Assembly (NCBI GenBank): GCA_030591965.1
Contig: JAUVAA010000003.1
Span: 1-49,017 of the forward strand
DNA length: 49,017 bases
Direction: 5' to 3'
Origin: a bacterium
GTDB lineage: Bacteria > Pseudomonadota > Gammaproteobacteria > Methylococcales > Methylomonadaceae
Shown: one piece after another, positions 19,713 to 30,073 of the stretch
Position numbering within the stretch: position 1 is the first letter of the stretch
Layout: each line of letters begins with the position of its first letter
Notes under the pieces: model-generated
Seen by the model: only the letters and a program-made list of their open reading frames with translations
The model's database searches: none
Told to the model about the DNA's origin: nothing
Translations under genes and position numbers: made by a program

Positions 19713-20087
19713 ATGACTGAAAAATCCAGAGTTAATATTCAAGAGGCCAGTTTGGTTGTTGGTTTAGGTAAGAGTAAGCGTTTGGCAGCTATGCGTCAGG
19801 CTATAGAGTCGAAGGTTAATGTCGAGCCGATTAAGTCCAAGATAAAGCCAAATCTGAATAAAAATGAGACGGCAATACAGCAAGCTAGAGAATTAATTAC
19901 CCAGAAAATAGCTGAAATCAAAACGACCTATCCGCAAGGCCGGCAGAATAAACTGTTTGCTTTGCGCTATGGTAGTGAAGATAAGCTGAATCAACTGTCA
20001 TTGAAGCAATTGTTTAGTTTATTGAAGATGACAGAGCATTTGGCGAAAGATATTTCTGATGTGGTGTTTTTAGAAGGCAGTGAATAA
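19713..20087 (+). CDS. Small basic protein of unknown function
   Basis: A 124-residue lysine-rich cytoplasmic protein not recognised as any family. It has no signal peptide or membrane helix. The first 60 residues are basic and low in hydrophobic residues (KSKRLAAMRQ, PIKSKIKPNLNKN); the rest looks helical, with QQARELITQKIAEIK and LSLKQLFSLLKMTEHLAKD. It starts six bases after the stop of the purN-like gene, so the two are probably translated from the same mRNA. Basic charge might mean nucleic-acid or ribosome contact, but nothing proves that. Confidence 0.6.
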   Translation: MTEKSRVNIQEASLVVGLGKSKRLAAMRQAIESKVNVEPIKSKIKPNLNKNETAIQQARELITQKIAEIKTTYPQGRQNKLFALRYGSEDKLNQLSLKQLFSLLKMTEHLAKDISDVVFLEGSE

Positions 20088-20443
20088 CCGACGGGGACCA
20101 CTTGGCCATTAGACAAAGACATACCTGATTACTTACAAGTCTCAGCTATTATTCAGCCCAGTTCAATGCAGCAACCTCAGTAAATACGTGAGGCTGTTAC
20201 TTTTAGCTCTGCTAGAAATAACAAAAAAACCACAAAAATGGACTCCATTTTTAGTGTCATAAAAAAAATGGCTCATGTGCCAATATGTAAGTAATTGAAT
20301 TTAGGCGGATTAGTTTATTTTAACCATGGCTGAGGGTTATGGGCAATCAGGAAGACATATAGGCCATGCTTATCTGTACACTGATTCAGAGTGACAGTTA
20401 ACTAAGACCGTTAGAAAATAACAATTTGACAGGAGTGAAAATC
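20088..20443. other. Intergenic region upstream of aldehyde dehydrogenase
   Basis: About 355 bp without a recognisable gene. ATTACTTACA near 20130 and TGTAAGTAAT near 20286 are 10-bp inverted copies about 150 bp apart. The right end holds the strong ribosome binding site AGGAG (20431-20435) of the aldehyde dehydrogenase. The promoter of the aldehyde dehydrogenase/acs pair should lie here. Confidence 0.45.
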
Positions 20444-21964
20444 ATGATTTATGCCGCACCGAACCAAGCTGATAGCAAAGTTGATTTTAAAGCGCGTTAT
20501 GGGAATTTTATTGGAGGGAAATGGGTTCCACCGGTAAAAGGACAATATTTTGAAAATATAAGTCCCGTGAATGGTCAGGTTTTTTGTGAGATTCCTCGCT
20601 CTACCGAAGAAGATATAGAGTTGGCTTTAGATGCGGCGCATCAGGCTAAAGAAGTTTGGGGTAAAACATCGGTCACCGCAAGGTCGAATATCTTATTAAA
20701 AATTGCAGATCGTATCGAAGCAAGCTTGGAAAAATTAGCGGTAGCAGAAACTTGGGATAATGGTAAAGCAGTGCGTGAAACTTTAGCCGCAGATGTGCCT
20801 TTATGTGCTGATCATTTTCGCTATTTTGCCGGTTGTATTCGTGCCCAAGAAGGCACGATTGGTGAAATTGATGAAAACACGGTGGCTTATCATTTTCATG
20901 AGCCATTAGGTGTCGTGGGGCAAATTATTCCGTGGAATTTTCCTTTATTAATGGCTTGCTGGAAATTAGCGCCTGCTTTAGCGGCGGGTAACTGTGTGGT
21001 GATGAAGCCAGCAGAGCAAACGCCAGCGTCTATTTTAGTATTAATGGAAGTGGTGGGTGATTTATTGCCGGCAGGTGTTTTGAATGTTGTTAATGGTTAT
21101 GGTGCTGAAGCAGGTCAGGCATTAGCAACCAGCACGCGTATTGCCAAAATTGCATTTACGGGTTCAACGCCAGTGGGTGCGCATATTTTAAAATGTGCGG
21201 CAGAAAATATCATTCCTTCAACCGTAGAATTGGGTGGGAAGTCACCTAATATCTTCTTCGAGGATGTTTTAGATCAAGAGGGTGACTTTATTAGTAAAGC
21301 CGTTGAAGGCGCGGTACTTGCCTTTTTTAATCAGGGCGAAGTGTGTACTTGTCCATCGCGTTTATTAGTCCAAGAATCTATTTATGACGCGTTTATGGCA
21401 AAAGTTATTGAGCGTGTACAGAAAATTAAACGCGGCAATCCACTTGATACTGAAACTATGGTCGGTGCACAGGCATCAAAAGAGCAATTTGATAAAATCT
21501 TAAGCTATGTTGCGATTGGCCAAGATGAAGGGGCTGAATTACTGATAGGTGGCGATGTTGAAGTGTTGGCAGGTGAATTTGGTGAAGGTTATTATATTCA
21601 GCCGACGATTATGCAAGGGCATAATAAAATGCGTATTTTTCAGGAGGAAATTTTCGGACCGTTTGTTTCAGTGACCACTTTTAAAGATGAAGCTGAAGCG
21701 CTGGAAATTGCCAATGATACTGAATTTGGTTTAGGAGCTGGTTTATGGACGCGCGATACCAATCGGGCTTATCGAATGGGGCGCGGAATTCAAGCGGGGC
21801 GTGTTTGGGTGAACTGTTATCATCATTACCCTGCGCATGCGGCTTTTGGGGGTTATAAAAAGTCTGGGGTTGGTAGGGAAAATCATAAAATGATGCTCGA
21901 TCATTATCAGCAAACTAAAAATATGCTGGTTAGTTATGATATTAACCCCTTGGGTTTTTTCTAA
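20444..21964 (+). CDS. NAD-dependent aldehyde dehydrogenase (AldB/ExaC/AcoD type)
   Basis: Oxidises an aldehyde, most likely acetaldehyde, to the acid. The start is the ATG at 20444 because AGGAG lies eight bases before it; this gives 506 residues, the usual length of this subgroup. Visible motifs are [10 protein letters not shown] near residue 160, [17 protein letters not shown], the catalytic ELGGKSPN (glutamate near 262) and the nucleophile region [11 protein letters not shown] (Cys near 300), plus the C-terminal [13 protein letters not shown]. Acetyl-CoA synthetase follows 119 bp downstream on the same strand, so together they would convert acetaldehyde through acetate to acetyl-CoA. The exact substrate is inferred from subgroup and context. 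Confidence 0.92.
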   Translation: MIYAAPNQADSKVDFKARYGNFIGGKWVPPVKGQYFENISPVNGQVFCEIPRSTEEDIELALDAAHQAKEVWGKTSVTARSNILLKIADRIEASLEKLAVAETWDNGKAVRETLAADVPLCADHFRYFAGCIRAQEGTIGEIDENTVAYHFHEPLGVVGQIIPWNFPLLMACWKLAPALAAGNCVVMKPAEQTPASILVLMEVVGDLLPAGVLNVVNGYGAEAGQALATSTRIAKIAFTGSTPVGAHILKCAAENIIPSTVELGGKSPNIFFEDVLDQEGDFISKAVEGAVLAFFNQGEVCTCPSRLLVQESIYDAFMAKVIERVQKIKRGNPLDTETMVGAQASKEQFDKILSYVAIGQDEGAELLIGGDVEVLAGEFGEGYYIQPTIMQGHNKMRIFQEEIFGPFVSVTTFKDEAEALEIANDTEFGLGAGLWTRDTNRAYRMGRGIQAGRVWVNCYHHYPAHAAFGGYKKSGVGRENHKMMLDHYQQTKNMLVSYDINPLGFF

Positions 21965-21976
21965 ATTAAAGAAGTC

Positions 21977-22073
21977 TGGTTCCTATGCTCTGCGTGGGAA
22001 CTGATAGTAACGCTTCGCGTTTCGTGACGCAGAGCATCACAAAATGCATTCCCATGCGGAGCGTGGGAACGAA
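21977..22073. repeat. GTTCCCACGC-type inverted repeat between aldehyde dehydrogenase and acs
   Basis: The left arm GGTTCCTATGCTCTGC (from 21978) and right arm GCGGAGCGTGGGAAC (to 22070) are near-complements, with a second inner palindrome around CGCTTCGCG. The element fills almost the whole gap between the two genes, and its right end touches the acs ribosome binding site (GAAGGA, about 22071-22076). Confidence 0.75.
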
Positions 22074-22083
22074 GGAATAGTAT

Positions 22084-24036
22084 ATGTCGAATCATCACAC
22101 CTACGAACATCAGCGTTATCCTGTTAAACCGGAAATTGCAGAAAAGGCGCATATTAATAATGAGCAATATCTCGCCTTATATCAACAATCAATTGATGAT
22201 CCGGAAGCTTTTTGGGCAGAACAAGCAGAGAATTTTTTAGATTGGCAACAACCTTGGGATAAGGTCATGGAATATGATTATTCTAAAGGGGAAATTAAAT
22301 GGTTTGAAGGCGGTAAGCTTAATGTCAGCGTTAATTGTCTGGATCGACATTTAGCTACGCGTGGTGATCAAGTTGCTTTGATTTGGGAGGGCGATGATCC
22401 TGCCAATGATAAGAAAATGACTTATCGAGAATTGCATCAAGAGGTCTGTCGGTTTGCCAATGTCTTAAAAGCACGGGGCGTGCAAAAAGGTGATCGGGTG
22501 TGTATTTATTTACCGATGATTATCGAATCTGCGGCCGTTATTTTAGCGTGCACACGTATTGGTGCAGTGCATTCGATTGTTTTCGGTGGTTTTTCCGCAG
22601 AAGCTTTAAAAGACCGGATTAATGATTCTGATTGTAAGTTAGTCATCTGTGCGGATGAAGGTTATCGTGGTGGTAAAATCATTCCTATAAAAGCAACAGT
22701 TGATAAAGCAGTGGCATCCTGTCCTTGCGTGCAAAGTGTTGTGGTGATTAAAAACAGTGGCAATACAGTCGCGTGGAATGATGCGCAGGATGTTTGGTAT
22801 CAGCAAGCGATGTCAGAAGTATCTGCTGATTGTGAGCCTGAATGGATGGATGCCGAAGACCCGCTGTTTATTTTATATACCTCAGGATCTACTGGGCAAC
22901 CTAAAGGTTTATTGCATACAACGGGCGGTTATTTGCTTTATGCGGCGATCACGCATAAATATATCTTCGACTATCAAGAGGGTGAGATTTATTGGTGTAC
23001 GGCTGATATAGGCTGGATTACTGGTCATACCTATATGATTTATGGGCCTTTATGTAATGGCGCGACGACTTTATTATTTGAAGGTGTGCCAACTTATCCA
23101 GATGCGAGCCGCTTTTGGCAGGTGGTCGATAAACATCAAGTGAATATTTTCTATACCGCACCAACGGCACTGAGAGCATTAATGGCGCAAGGTGATCAAT
23201 ACTTAGAAAATACCGATCGTAGTAGTTTGCGGGTCTTGGGTTCGGTGGGCGAACCCATCAACCCAGAAGCATGGGATTGGTATTATGAATTGGTGGGTAA
23301 GGAAAACTGTCCGATTGTTGATACTTGGTGGCAAACTGAGACGGGCGGTATTTTAATTACGCCATTGCCGGGTGCGACGGAATTAATACCTAGCTCGGCC
23401 TCGCGCCCGTTTTTTGGTGTAAAGCCGGCGATCCTTAGCAATGAAGGGATTGTGATTGAAGATGGTGCTGAAGGTGTCTTAGTATTAGAGCGGCCTTGGC
23501 CTGGTCAAGCGCGTAGTATTTACGGCGACCATCAGCGTTTTATTGATACCTATTTTAAAAATTACCCCGGCTATTATTTTACTGGTGATGGCGCACGATG
23601 TGATGAGCGCGGTTATTACTGGATTACTGGGCGTGTGGATGATGTTATTAATGTTTCTGGGCATCGTATGGGTACGGCAGAAGTCGAATCAGCTATTGAT
23701 GAACATCCTTTAGTCGCTGAATCTGCGGTCGTTGGTTATCCGCATGATATTAAAGGGCAAGGGATTTATGCTTATGTGACTTTGCATGTGGGTACTGAAG
23801 GCACTGAGGCATTAAAAAAAGAACTGGTTGATTTGGTGCGTGCGGATATTGGCCCGATTGCGAGTCCTGATTTAATCCAGTGGTCTGCGCAGGTGCCTAA
23901 AACGCGTTCAGGCAAAATTATGCGCCGAATTTTGCGCAAGATTGCGGCCAATGAAGTGGATACTTTGGGCGATACTTCAACTCTAGCAGATCCAGAAGTG
24001 GTGCAAAGTATTATTGATAATCGGCTTAATAGCTGA
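22084..24036 (+). CDS. acs: Acetyl-CoA synthetase (AMP-forming)
   Basis: Activates acetate to acetyl-CoA through acetyl-adenylate. The 650-residue protein carries the AMP-binding loop [11 protein letters not shown] (about residues 264-274), the acetate-pocket segment [10 protein letters not shown] (about 413-422), the hinge and core motif [18 protein letters not shown], and [11 protein letters not shown] near the C-terminus, whose lysine is the acetylation-controlled catalytic residue (Lys609 in Salmonella Acs). Length is typical. Its stop codon overlaps the left end of a 12-bp inverted repeat (24033-24148). It probably shares a transcript with the aldehyde dehydrogenase upstream. Confidence 0.97.
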   Translation: MSNHHTYEHQRYPVKPEIAEKAHINNEQYLALYQQSIDDPEAFWAEQAENFLDWQQPWDKVMEYDYSKGEIKWFEGGKLNVSVNCLDRHLATRGDQVALIWEGDDPANDKKMTYRELHQEVCRFANVLKARGVQKGDRVCIYLPMIIESAAVILACTRIGAVHSIVFGGFSAEALKDRINDSDCKLVICADEGYRGGKIIPIKATVDKAVASCPCVQSVVVIKNSGNTVAWNDAQDVWYQQAMSEVSADCEPEWMDAEDPLFILYTSGSTGQPKGLLHTTGGYLLYAAITHKYIFDYQEGEIYWCTADIGWITGHTYMIYGPLCNGATTLLFEGVPTYPDASRFWQVVDKHQVNIFYTAPTALRALMAQGDQYLENTDRSSLRVLGSVGEPINPEAWDWYYELVGKENCPIVDTWWQTETGGILITPLPGATELIPSSASRPFFGVKPAILSNEGIVIEDGAEGVLVLERPWPGQARSIYGDHQRFIDTYFKNYPGYYFTGDGARCDERGYYWITGRVDDVINVSGHRMGTAEVESAIDEHPLVAESAVVGYPHDIKGQGIYAYVTLHVGTEGTEALKKELVDLVRADIGPIASPDLIQWSAQVPKTRSGKIMRRILRKIAANEVDTLGDTSTLADPEVVQSIIDNRLNS

Positions 24037-24148
24037 TGTTACGCCGTTTTAATATTGAATATTATTCCTTTATTGTTTCAATCACTCTTGCTTGGTAATA
24101 CAGAGGCGGTTGTAATGTTAGAATTTTATAGGGCATGCGTAACATCAG
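24033..24148. repeat. Inverted-end element at the 3' end of acs
   Basis: CTGATGTTACGC (24033-24044) and GCGTAACATCAG (24137-24148) are perfect 12-bp inverted repeats enclosing AT-rich sequence. The left end overlaps the acs stop codon (TGA, 24034-24036). Size and ends suit a small non-autonomous element or its remnant; a target duplication is not clear. Confidence 0.55.
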
Positions 24149-24247
24149 TTAAGTAATTATTAACGTGCAAGCTTTTGTTATACTTATCTCAGATAATTTC
24201 CCCTTACTTTTCGGCCTAGTAATTACTTAAGGATTTTGTAATTGAAA

Positions 24248-27200
24248 ATGATTAGAAATGTGTTGATAGGCAATGTACTGTTGGTTATTTGCTATTTTAT
24301 TGCTGGGCAGCTCACACTTGCTTTGTCTTTGCCGCCGAGCGGTGCAACCCCCTTATGGGCGCCTGCTGGCATAGCTTTAGGTGCTGTCTTGATTTGGGGG
24401 TATCGCTTATTGCCCGGTGTGTTTTTGGCTGATTTTCTTGTTGCTGTAGGATTAATAGGTCTGGATGATAATACCGCGATTGTGTTATGTGTCATTATTG
24501 GCGGGCAAGCGGTGTTTCATGCTTGGCTGGGAAAGTATCTATTAGTTAAATTTAAGCTGTGGCCTACGTTGTTGGTACATGAACAAGATATTCTTAAGTT
24601 TTTTCTGATAGCAGGCGCTATTTCCTCATTTTTTCCTGCTTTATTGTCCGTTGCAGCTGATTTATTAATAGGCGTTTTGAATGCAGATACTTGGTTAGAT
24701 TCTTTGGTTATTTGGTGGGTCGGTAGTGCATTAGGTATTGTTGTCTTTACCCCAATCACCCTGATTTTATTCGCTAAACCTAAATTAAATTGGCGTAATC
24801 GAGTGGGGTCGGTTGTTGTGCCAATGCTGATATTATTTTTAGCCTTGCTTTTTGTTTTGCAATACGCTCGGAAAACCGAGGAAAGTCAGGCATTAAATCG
24901 ATTTGAAGCAAATGCTGAAATGATGCATATTATGATTAAAGGTGAATTAGAAGAGCATGAAACCTTATTGCGATCAATGCGTGCTTATTTTCAGAATAAT
25001 ATGCAGTTGAATCAAAAAGATTTTGATCATTACATAGCTCAGTTTCCAGATTATCGAGAGAATATTTATGCAGTAGCATGGGCGAAGTATTTGCCTAATA
25101 AGAACCGTTTGGACTATGAGCGGTTGCATGGCGATATTGTTGAGCTAGATAGTCAAGGCGAGGTTATACGTGCTATGCAGCGTGAGGGATATTTTGCCAT
25201 TAAATATTCACAAGTTCCCGTGGAATATGTATCTGTTCTTAAGGAGCGGGAGGGCGTTAATAATTTTGATATGTGTTTTGGTGTTGAGCGTGGTGCTTTA
25301 TGTGAATACATGCAACGTGTTAAATCCTCAATTATTATGCCGGCCATATTAGAGGAGCTTCAGGCTCAGCCAGGCAAGCGATTTGTTCGTGTATTGCCGA
25401 TCTTTTCGGGTGATAGTATCGTCGCTTTAGCGGCACATATGTACACTTATGATCATTTGTTTGGTCGGTTATTAAATTCCTTTGATAAGCAGTGGTTAGA
25501 TTTACAAATTACTGATATTACAGGGAAGCCTACTAAAATTTTATTTAATAGCGCTAAAAATCAAAAGCGGTCAGAGGTTTTTGGGTATCAAGATTTAGTG
25601 GTAAATAAAGTGCTACAGATAGGAGAGAGGCAGTGGCAATTTAGTTATCGTCCTTCTCCTTCTCCTGAGTTTGTCGGGCAGTACTCTTCGTGGCTATTCT
25701 ATTGGTTGATTACGGCGAGCTTTTTTGTCTTAAGTTTGACGGGAGCTTTTCTGTTAAATATTGCAGGGCGTGAGCAGCGTATTAAGCAAGAAGTGGCAGA
25801 TAAGGCTGATGAAATAAGTAAACAATCTAAATTGCTAAATGAAAGTGAACGTAAATTTCGGCGTTTAGTAGAGGGCGTTAGAGATGACTATATTATGTAT
25901 GCGCATGATGTGGAAGGTGTATTTACCTATGTAAGCCCTTCTATTGAAAGCATATTAGGATATACCCCTAAAGAGTTTTCAGCACATTATACGACGTACC
26001 TACCTGATACCGAATTGAATCATCTGGCTCAAACGTATACTGAGCGGTCGATTCGAGGTGAAATAGTTCCTCCTTATGAGTTGGAAGTAGCACATAAAAA
26101 TGGGGGGCTGCATACTTTACGTATTGTTGAAGCACCCCTATTCAATAAAAAAGGAAAAGTAATTGCGGTTGAAGGGATTTCTCAGGATATTACCCTCACT
26201 AAAGCCGCTAGGCTCAAAATGGAGAAACTTTCTTTGGTGGTGACGCATAGCCCAAATGGAGTGGTAATAACCAATAAAGAAGGTATCGTTGAGTATGTGA
26301 ATCCAAAATTTACGGAGATCACAGGTTATAGCAGTGATGAAATTAAGGGTAAGTGGCCGAGTATGGTTAGTTCGGGGCATACCCCTGTGAGTGTTTATAA
26401 AGATTTATGGGGCACCTTGCTGGCAGGTAATGAGTGGCGCGGGGAATTACAGAACCGTAAGAAAAATGGGGAGTTATTTTGGGCCAGTGAGCATATTTGC
26501 CCCATGTTTGATGAGTCGGGAAATATCACGCATTTTGTCGCCATTCAAGAAGATGTCACCGAAGCGAAACGCATACGCGAAGAAACTAATTATCAGGCCA
26601 GTCATGATTTATTAACCGGCTTGGTTAATCGGCGGGAATTTGAGGGGCGCTTAAAGCGAGTGGTTGATTCGGCTAAGCGAGAAAGGGATTCGCATGCGCT
26701 TTGCTTTCTTGATTTAGACCAGTTTAAAGTGGTTAATGATACTTGCGGGCATGTCGCTGGGGATGAACTGTTGCGCCAAGTTGGCAGTTTAATGCAAGAA
26801 AATATTCGTTCGCGTGATACTTTAGCGCGTTTGGGTGGTGATGAATTTTCTATTTTGATGGAGCATTGCGGTATAGTCCAAGCAAATCAAGCGGCTGAGC
26901 ATGTTATTCGTGCGCTGGAGGGCTTTCGGTTTCATTGGGAAGAGCATACTTTTACCATTGGCGTTAGTATCGGTTTAGCGATTATTGATCAACACACTAA
27001 AGATAGTCAAGAAATTCTAAGTCAAGTGGATAGCGCGTGTTATGCCGCAAAAGATGCAGGGCGTAATCGAATTGAAGTGCATACGGAAAATAGTGAACGT
27101 TTGAAACAGCGTAAAGGCGAGATTAAATGGAGTAGTGAAATTAGTGATGCGCTAGATAATGACCGGTTTTTGCTTTATGTACAGCCCATTGTACCCATGT

Positions 27201-27883
27201 TAAATAAGAAGCTTAAAATGGGTTACGAGGTGTTATTGCGATTGAAAATGCAGGATGGAACAATTATCCCACCGGGTGCTTTTTTACCTGCTGCCGAGCG
27301 CTATAATTCAGCAACACGTATTGATCGTTGGGTGGTGCAGCATACCTTGCAATGGCTAAGTTGTCATGCTGACCAAATACAGCATATTGGATCAATTGCT
27401 ATTAACTTATCCGGTCAATCTTTAGGTGATGAGGCGGTACTTGACTATATTATTCATCAATTTGAAAGTAGTGATGTTCCCACTGAGAAAATTAAGTTTG
27501 AAATTACTGAGACGGCAGCGATAGCGAATTTGCAGGATGCTACGGTATTTATGAAAACGTTATCTAAGTTTGGCTGTCAATTTTCTTTGGATGATTTTGG
27601 CAGCGGCCTTTCTTCCTTTGCTTATTTGAAAAACTTACAAGTTGATGTATTAAAGATTGACGGCATGTTTGTAAAAGATATGCTGGATGACCCGATTGAT
27701 TATGAAATGGTGAAATCAATTAATCAGATTGGCCATGTTATGGGCTTGGAAACGATTGCTGAGTTTGTGGAAAATGATCAGGTTTTAGAAAAGTTGCGTG
27801 AAATTGGTGTTGATTATGTTCAGGGTTACCATCTTGGCAAGCCAATGCCGATTGCGAATATTTTGAATAATAATAAAAAATAA
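24248..27883 (+). CDS. MASE1-CHASE-PAS-PAS-GGDEF-EAL signalling protein
   Basis: Large inner-membrane sensor for cyclic di-GMP turnover, about 1211 residues. In order: a MASE1 multi-helix membrane domain (about residues 1-215), a periplasmic CHASE-like domain (about 240-430, with FPDYRENIYAVAWAKYLP), another membrane helix (about 480-505), two PAS domains (about 545-655 and 665-790), GGDEF (about 795-955; RLGGDEFSI intact, so cyclase activity is plausible) and EAL (about 970-1205; EVLLRL in place of EALLR, with KFEITETAAI, DDFGSGLSSF, LKIDG and ETIAEFVE present, so hydrolysis is plausible too). The ATG at 24248 is six bases inside a possible TTG start. The stop is one base before the recJ start. 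Confidence 0.93.
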   Translation: MIRNVLIGNVLLVICYFIAGQLTLALSLPPSGATPLWAPAGIALGAVLIWGYRLLPGVFLADFLVAVGLIGLDDNTAIVLCVIIGGQAVFHAWLGKYLLVKFKLWPTLLVHEQDILKFFLIAGAISSFFPALLSVAADLLIGVLNADTWLDSLVIWWVGSALGIVVFTPITLILFAKPKLNWRNRVGSVVVPMLILFLALLFVLQYARKTEESQALNRFEANAEMMHIMIKGELEEHETLLRSMRAYFQNNMQLNQKDFDHYIAQFPDYRENIYAVAWAKYLPNKNRLDYERLHGDIVELDSQGEVIRAMQREGYFAIKYSQVPVEYVSVLKEREGVNNFDMCFGVERGALCEYMQRVKSSIIMPAILEELQAQPGKRFVRVLPIFSGDSIVALAAHMYTYDHLFGRLLNSFDKQWLDLQITDITGKPTKILFNSAKNQKRSEVFGYQDLVVNKVLQIGERQWQFSYRPSPSPEFVGQYSSWLFYWLITASFFVLSLTGAFLLNIAGREQRIKQEVADKADEISKQSKLLNESERKFRRLVEGVRDDYIMYAHDVEGVFTYVSPSIESILGYTPKEFSAHYTTYLPDTELNHLAQTYTERSIRGEIVPPYELEVAHKNGGLHTLRIVEAPLFNKKGKVIAVEGISQDITLTKAARLKMEKLSLVVTHSPNGVVITNKEGIVEYVNPKFTEITGYSSDEIKGKWPSMVSSGHTPVSVYKDLWGTLLAGNEWRGELQNRKKNGELFWASEHICPMFDESGNITHFVAIQEDVTEAKRIREETNYQASHDLLTGLVNRREFEGRLKRVVDSAKRERDSHALCFLDLDQFKVVNDTCGHVAGDELLRQVGSLMQENIRSRDTLARLGGDEFSILMEHCGIVQANQAAEHVIRALEGFRFHWEEHTFTIGVSIGLAIIDQHTKDSQEILSQVDSACYAAKDAGRNRIEVHTENSERLKQRKGEIKWSSEISDALDNDRFLLYVQPIVPMLNKKLKMGYEVLLRLKMQDGTIIPPGAFLPAAERYNSATRIDRWVVQHTLQWLSCHADQIQHIGSIAINLSGQSLGDEAVLDYIIHQFESSDVPTEKIKFEITETAAIANLQDATVFMKTLSKFGCQFSLDDFGSGLSSFAYLKNLQVDVLKIDGMFVKDMLDDPIDYEMVKSINQIGHVMGLETIAEFVENDQVLEKLREIGVDYVQGYHLGKPMPIANILNNNKK

Positions 27884-27884
27884 T

Positions 27885-29630
27885 ATGCACTATCACGGTA
27901 TTACCAAGAAAATTGTTGAACGTCCTCTTTTAGGTAGGCAAACGAGTCTTACTGAAATAAATCCCGTGCTTAAGCGTATCTATTTGGCGCGTGGCATTAA
28001 ATCAGATACTGAATTACAGTATGGTTTGGCACAACTCCCTTCGCCTTGGCTATTAACGGGAATGGAAGAAATGGTCACTTATCTGATTGCTGCGCTTGAT
28101 TTGCAGAAGAAGATCGTGATTGTTGCTGATTTTGATGCAGATGGTGCGACCAGTTGTGCTGTGGCTATATTAGGATTGCAATTATTAGGCTTTAAGCATG
28201 TAGACTTTATTGTGCCTAACCGTTTTGAGTATGGTTATGGTTTAACTCCAGAAATTACTGAGCTAGTGATTGCTAAGCAAGCGGATGTGTTAATTACTGT
28301 GGATAACGGTATCTCTAGTCTTGCGGGAGTAGAGGTAGCGAAAAAAGCGGGTATGCAAGTGCTAGTGACCGATCATCACTTGCCTGGCGAGCAATTACCT
28401 GCTGCTGATGCCATTGTAAATCCTAATTTACCCGATGATGAATTTCCAAGTCGAGTTTTGGCGGGGGTTGGGGTGATGTTTTATGTGCTGATGGCATTGC
28501 GTAGTCGGCTGCGTGAGCAAGGTTGGTATATTAAGAATAAAATAACTGAACCCAATCTAGCGCAATTATTAGATCTAGTGGCTTTAGGGACGGTTGCAGA
28601 TGTCGTTGCTTTAGATCGAGTGAATCGAATTTTAGTGCATCAAGGTTTATTGCGTATGCGCTCTGGTAAAGGGCATGCAGGCATTAAAGCGCTAGTGGAA
28701 ATAGCTGGCCGTAATTTGCATAGCTTAGCTTCTTCGGATTTAGGTTTTGCCATTGGTCCGCGATTAAATGCAGCGGGACGCATGGATGATATGAGTGTCG
28801 GTATTCAATGCTTGATGTCTGGCGATGCTGTGCTAGCCAAAAACCTAGCGCTGAAAATGGATGAGTTGAATAGTGATCGGCGTGAAGTCGAAGGACAAAT
28901 GAAGCAAGAGGCGATGTCCTTATTAAAAGAAATGAAAGCTTTTGATGCGCAACATTTAGCCGCAGGTGTCTGTATTTACAATGAGGATTGGCATCAGGGG
29001 GTTATTGGGATTTTGGCATCACGCATTAAAGACCGTTTAAATCGCCCCGTGATTGCTTTTGCTAATGCGGATAATGGTGAAATTAAAGGTTCAGCGCGTT
29101 CTATTCCTGGGGTTCATATTCGTGATGTGCTTAGTGATATTGCCGTTGCTCACCCTAAAGTGCTGACTAAGTTTGGCGGTCATGCTATGGCGGCTGGTTT
29201 AAGCATACAGTTGCATGATTACCCTGTGTTTATGCTGGCTTTTGATAAAGCTGTTAAACAACGTTTAGTGGATGTTGATTTGGACCAGAAAGTGTATAGC
29301 GACGGTGAATTGACGGAAGCGGAAATGACGCTAGGCTTTTGTGAGTTATTAAAAAGCGCTGGCCCGTGGGGGCAAGAATTTCCTGAGCCATTATTTCATG
29401 GCGTATTTGATGTCGTGCAGTCGCGCATTGTTGGTCAGCAGCATTTGAAATTAGTATTACGGCAAGCAGAAAAGGAATTACTGATTGATGGAATTGCTTT
29501 TTTTGTTGAGCGACCGGAGTATTGGCTAGGGTTGCGCCAAGTTAAAATTGCTTATAAATTAGATATTAATGAATACAATGGTCAACGCAGTATTCAGTTT
29601 ATTATTGACTATATTGAGAAGTTAGCCTAG
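27885..29630 (+). CDS. recJ: Single-strand-specific 5'-3' exonuclease RecJ
   Basis: DHH-family exonuclease acting in RecFOR recombination, mismatch and base-excision repair. The 581-residue protein has the DHH phosphoesterase motifs DFDADGATS (about residues 78-86), TVDNGISS and TDHHLPGEQ (about 164-172), the DHHA1 region with GGHAMAAGLS (about 427-436), and the C-terminal OB-like part. Length matches E. coli RecJ (577 aa). It starts one base after the stop of the cyclic-di-GMP protein, so translation is probably coupled even though the functions are unrelated. Confidence 0.96.
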   Translation: MHYHGITKKIVERPLLGRQTSLTEINPVLKRIYLARGIKSDTELQYGLAQLPSPWLLTGMEEMVTYLIAALDLQKKIVIVADFDADGATSCAVAILGLQLLGFKHVDFIVPNRFEYGYGLTPEITELVIAKQADVLITVDNGISSLAGVEVAKKAGMQVLVTDHHLPGEQLPAADAIVNPNLPDDEFPSRVLAGVGVMFYVLMALRSRLREQGWYIKNKITEPNLAQLLDLVALGTVADVVALDRVNRILVHQGLLRMRSGKGHAGIKALVEIAGRNLHSLASSDLGFAIGPRLNAAGRMDDMSVGIQCLMSGDAVLAKNLALKMDELNSDRREVEGQMKQEAMSLLKEMKAFDAQHLAAGVCIYNEDWHQGVIGILASRIKDRLNRPVIAFANADNGEIKGSARSIPGVHIRDVLSDIAVAHPKVLTKFGGHAMAAGLSIQLHDYPVFMLAFDKAVKQRLVDVDLDQKVYSDGELTEAEMTLGFCELLKSAGPWGQEFPEPLFHGVFDVVQSRIVGQQHLKLVLRQAEKELLIDGIAFFVERPEYWLGLRQVKIAYKLDINEYNGQRSIQFIIDYIEKLA

Positions 29631-29670
29631 AGCAAGGCTGGTAAATCTATATGAGGGAGGGCATACAAGC

Positions 29671-29707
29671 ATAGCCCCAGATACCACTTTTGGGGCTATT
29701 GCTCGTT
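29671..29707 (+). terminator. Probable recJ terminator
   Basis: ATAGCCCCA (29671-29679) and TGGGGCTAT (29691-29699) make a perfect 9-bp stem with an 11-base loop, followed by a T-rich but interrupted tail. It lies 40 bp after the recJ stop and just before the convergent RRM gene. Confidence 0.65.
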
Positions 29708-29718
29708 ATTTTATTAAG

Positions 29719-29973
29719 CTAGCGGCGTCTTGATTTAGGCGATTCAAAGCCTACTCTTAACGAGTTTCCGTTAAAATTTTTGCCATCTAAGCCTGCAATA
29801 GCAGCGCGAGATTCATGACCTTCCATGCCGATAAAGCCAAATCCTTTGCATTCATCAGTAAAAATATCAGTGATAAGTTCAGATGAGCGCACTGTGCCAA
29901 ACTGGGCAAACAGGGCTTCAAATTCTTTTACAGTGGTGTTTGAGGGTAAATTGCCAACAAATAGCCTTTTCAA
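29719..29973 (-). CDS. RRM-type RNA-binding protein
   Basis: An 84-residue single RNA recognition motif protein of the kind common in cyanobacteria and some gammaproteobacteria. RNP2 is LFVGNL (residues 4-9) and RNP1 is KGFGFIGM (about 43-50); the aromatic residues used for base stacking are present. It ends in a short basic tail (SPKSRRR). RNA targets are unknown; such proteins often respond to cold, and here the gene sits directly downstream of a cold-shock gene on the same strand, separated by a terminator. Confidence 0.9.
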   Translation of the reverse strand: MKRLFVGNLPSNTTVKEFEALFAQFGTVRSSELITDIFTDECKGFGFIGMEGHESRAAIAGLDGKNFNGNSLRVGFESPKSRRR

Positions 29974-30012
29974 TAGTGTTCCTCTTCTAGCGGTGATGAT
30001 TTCATAGTAGCT

Positions 30013-30044
30013 ACAAAAAAAGAACCCCGCCTAAGCGAGGTTCC
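30013..30044 (-). terminator. Rho-independent terminator of the cold-shock gene
   Basis: On the minus strand, GAACCTCGC and GCGGGGTTC form a nine-pair stem (one G-U pair) with a four-base loop, followed by a run of seven or more T. It lies 30 bp after the cold-shock stop codon and separates it from the RRM gene. Confidence 0.85.
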
Positions 30045-30073
30045 ATTTATTCGGTAAACCGATTAGGTCGAAC

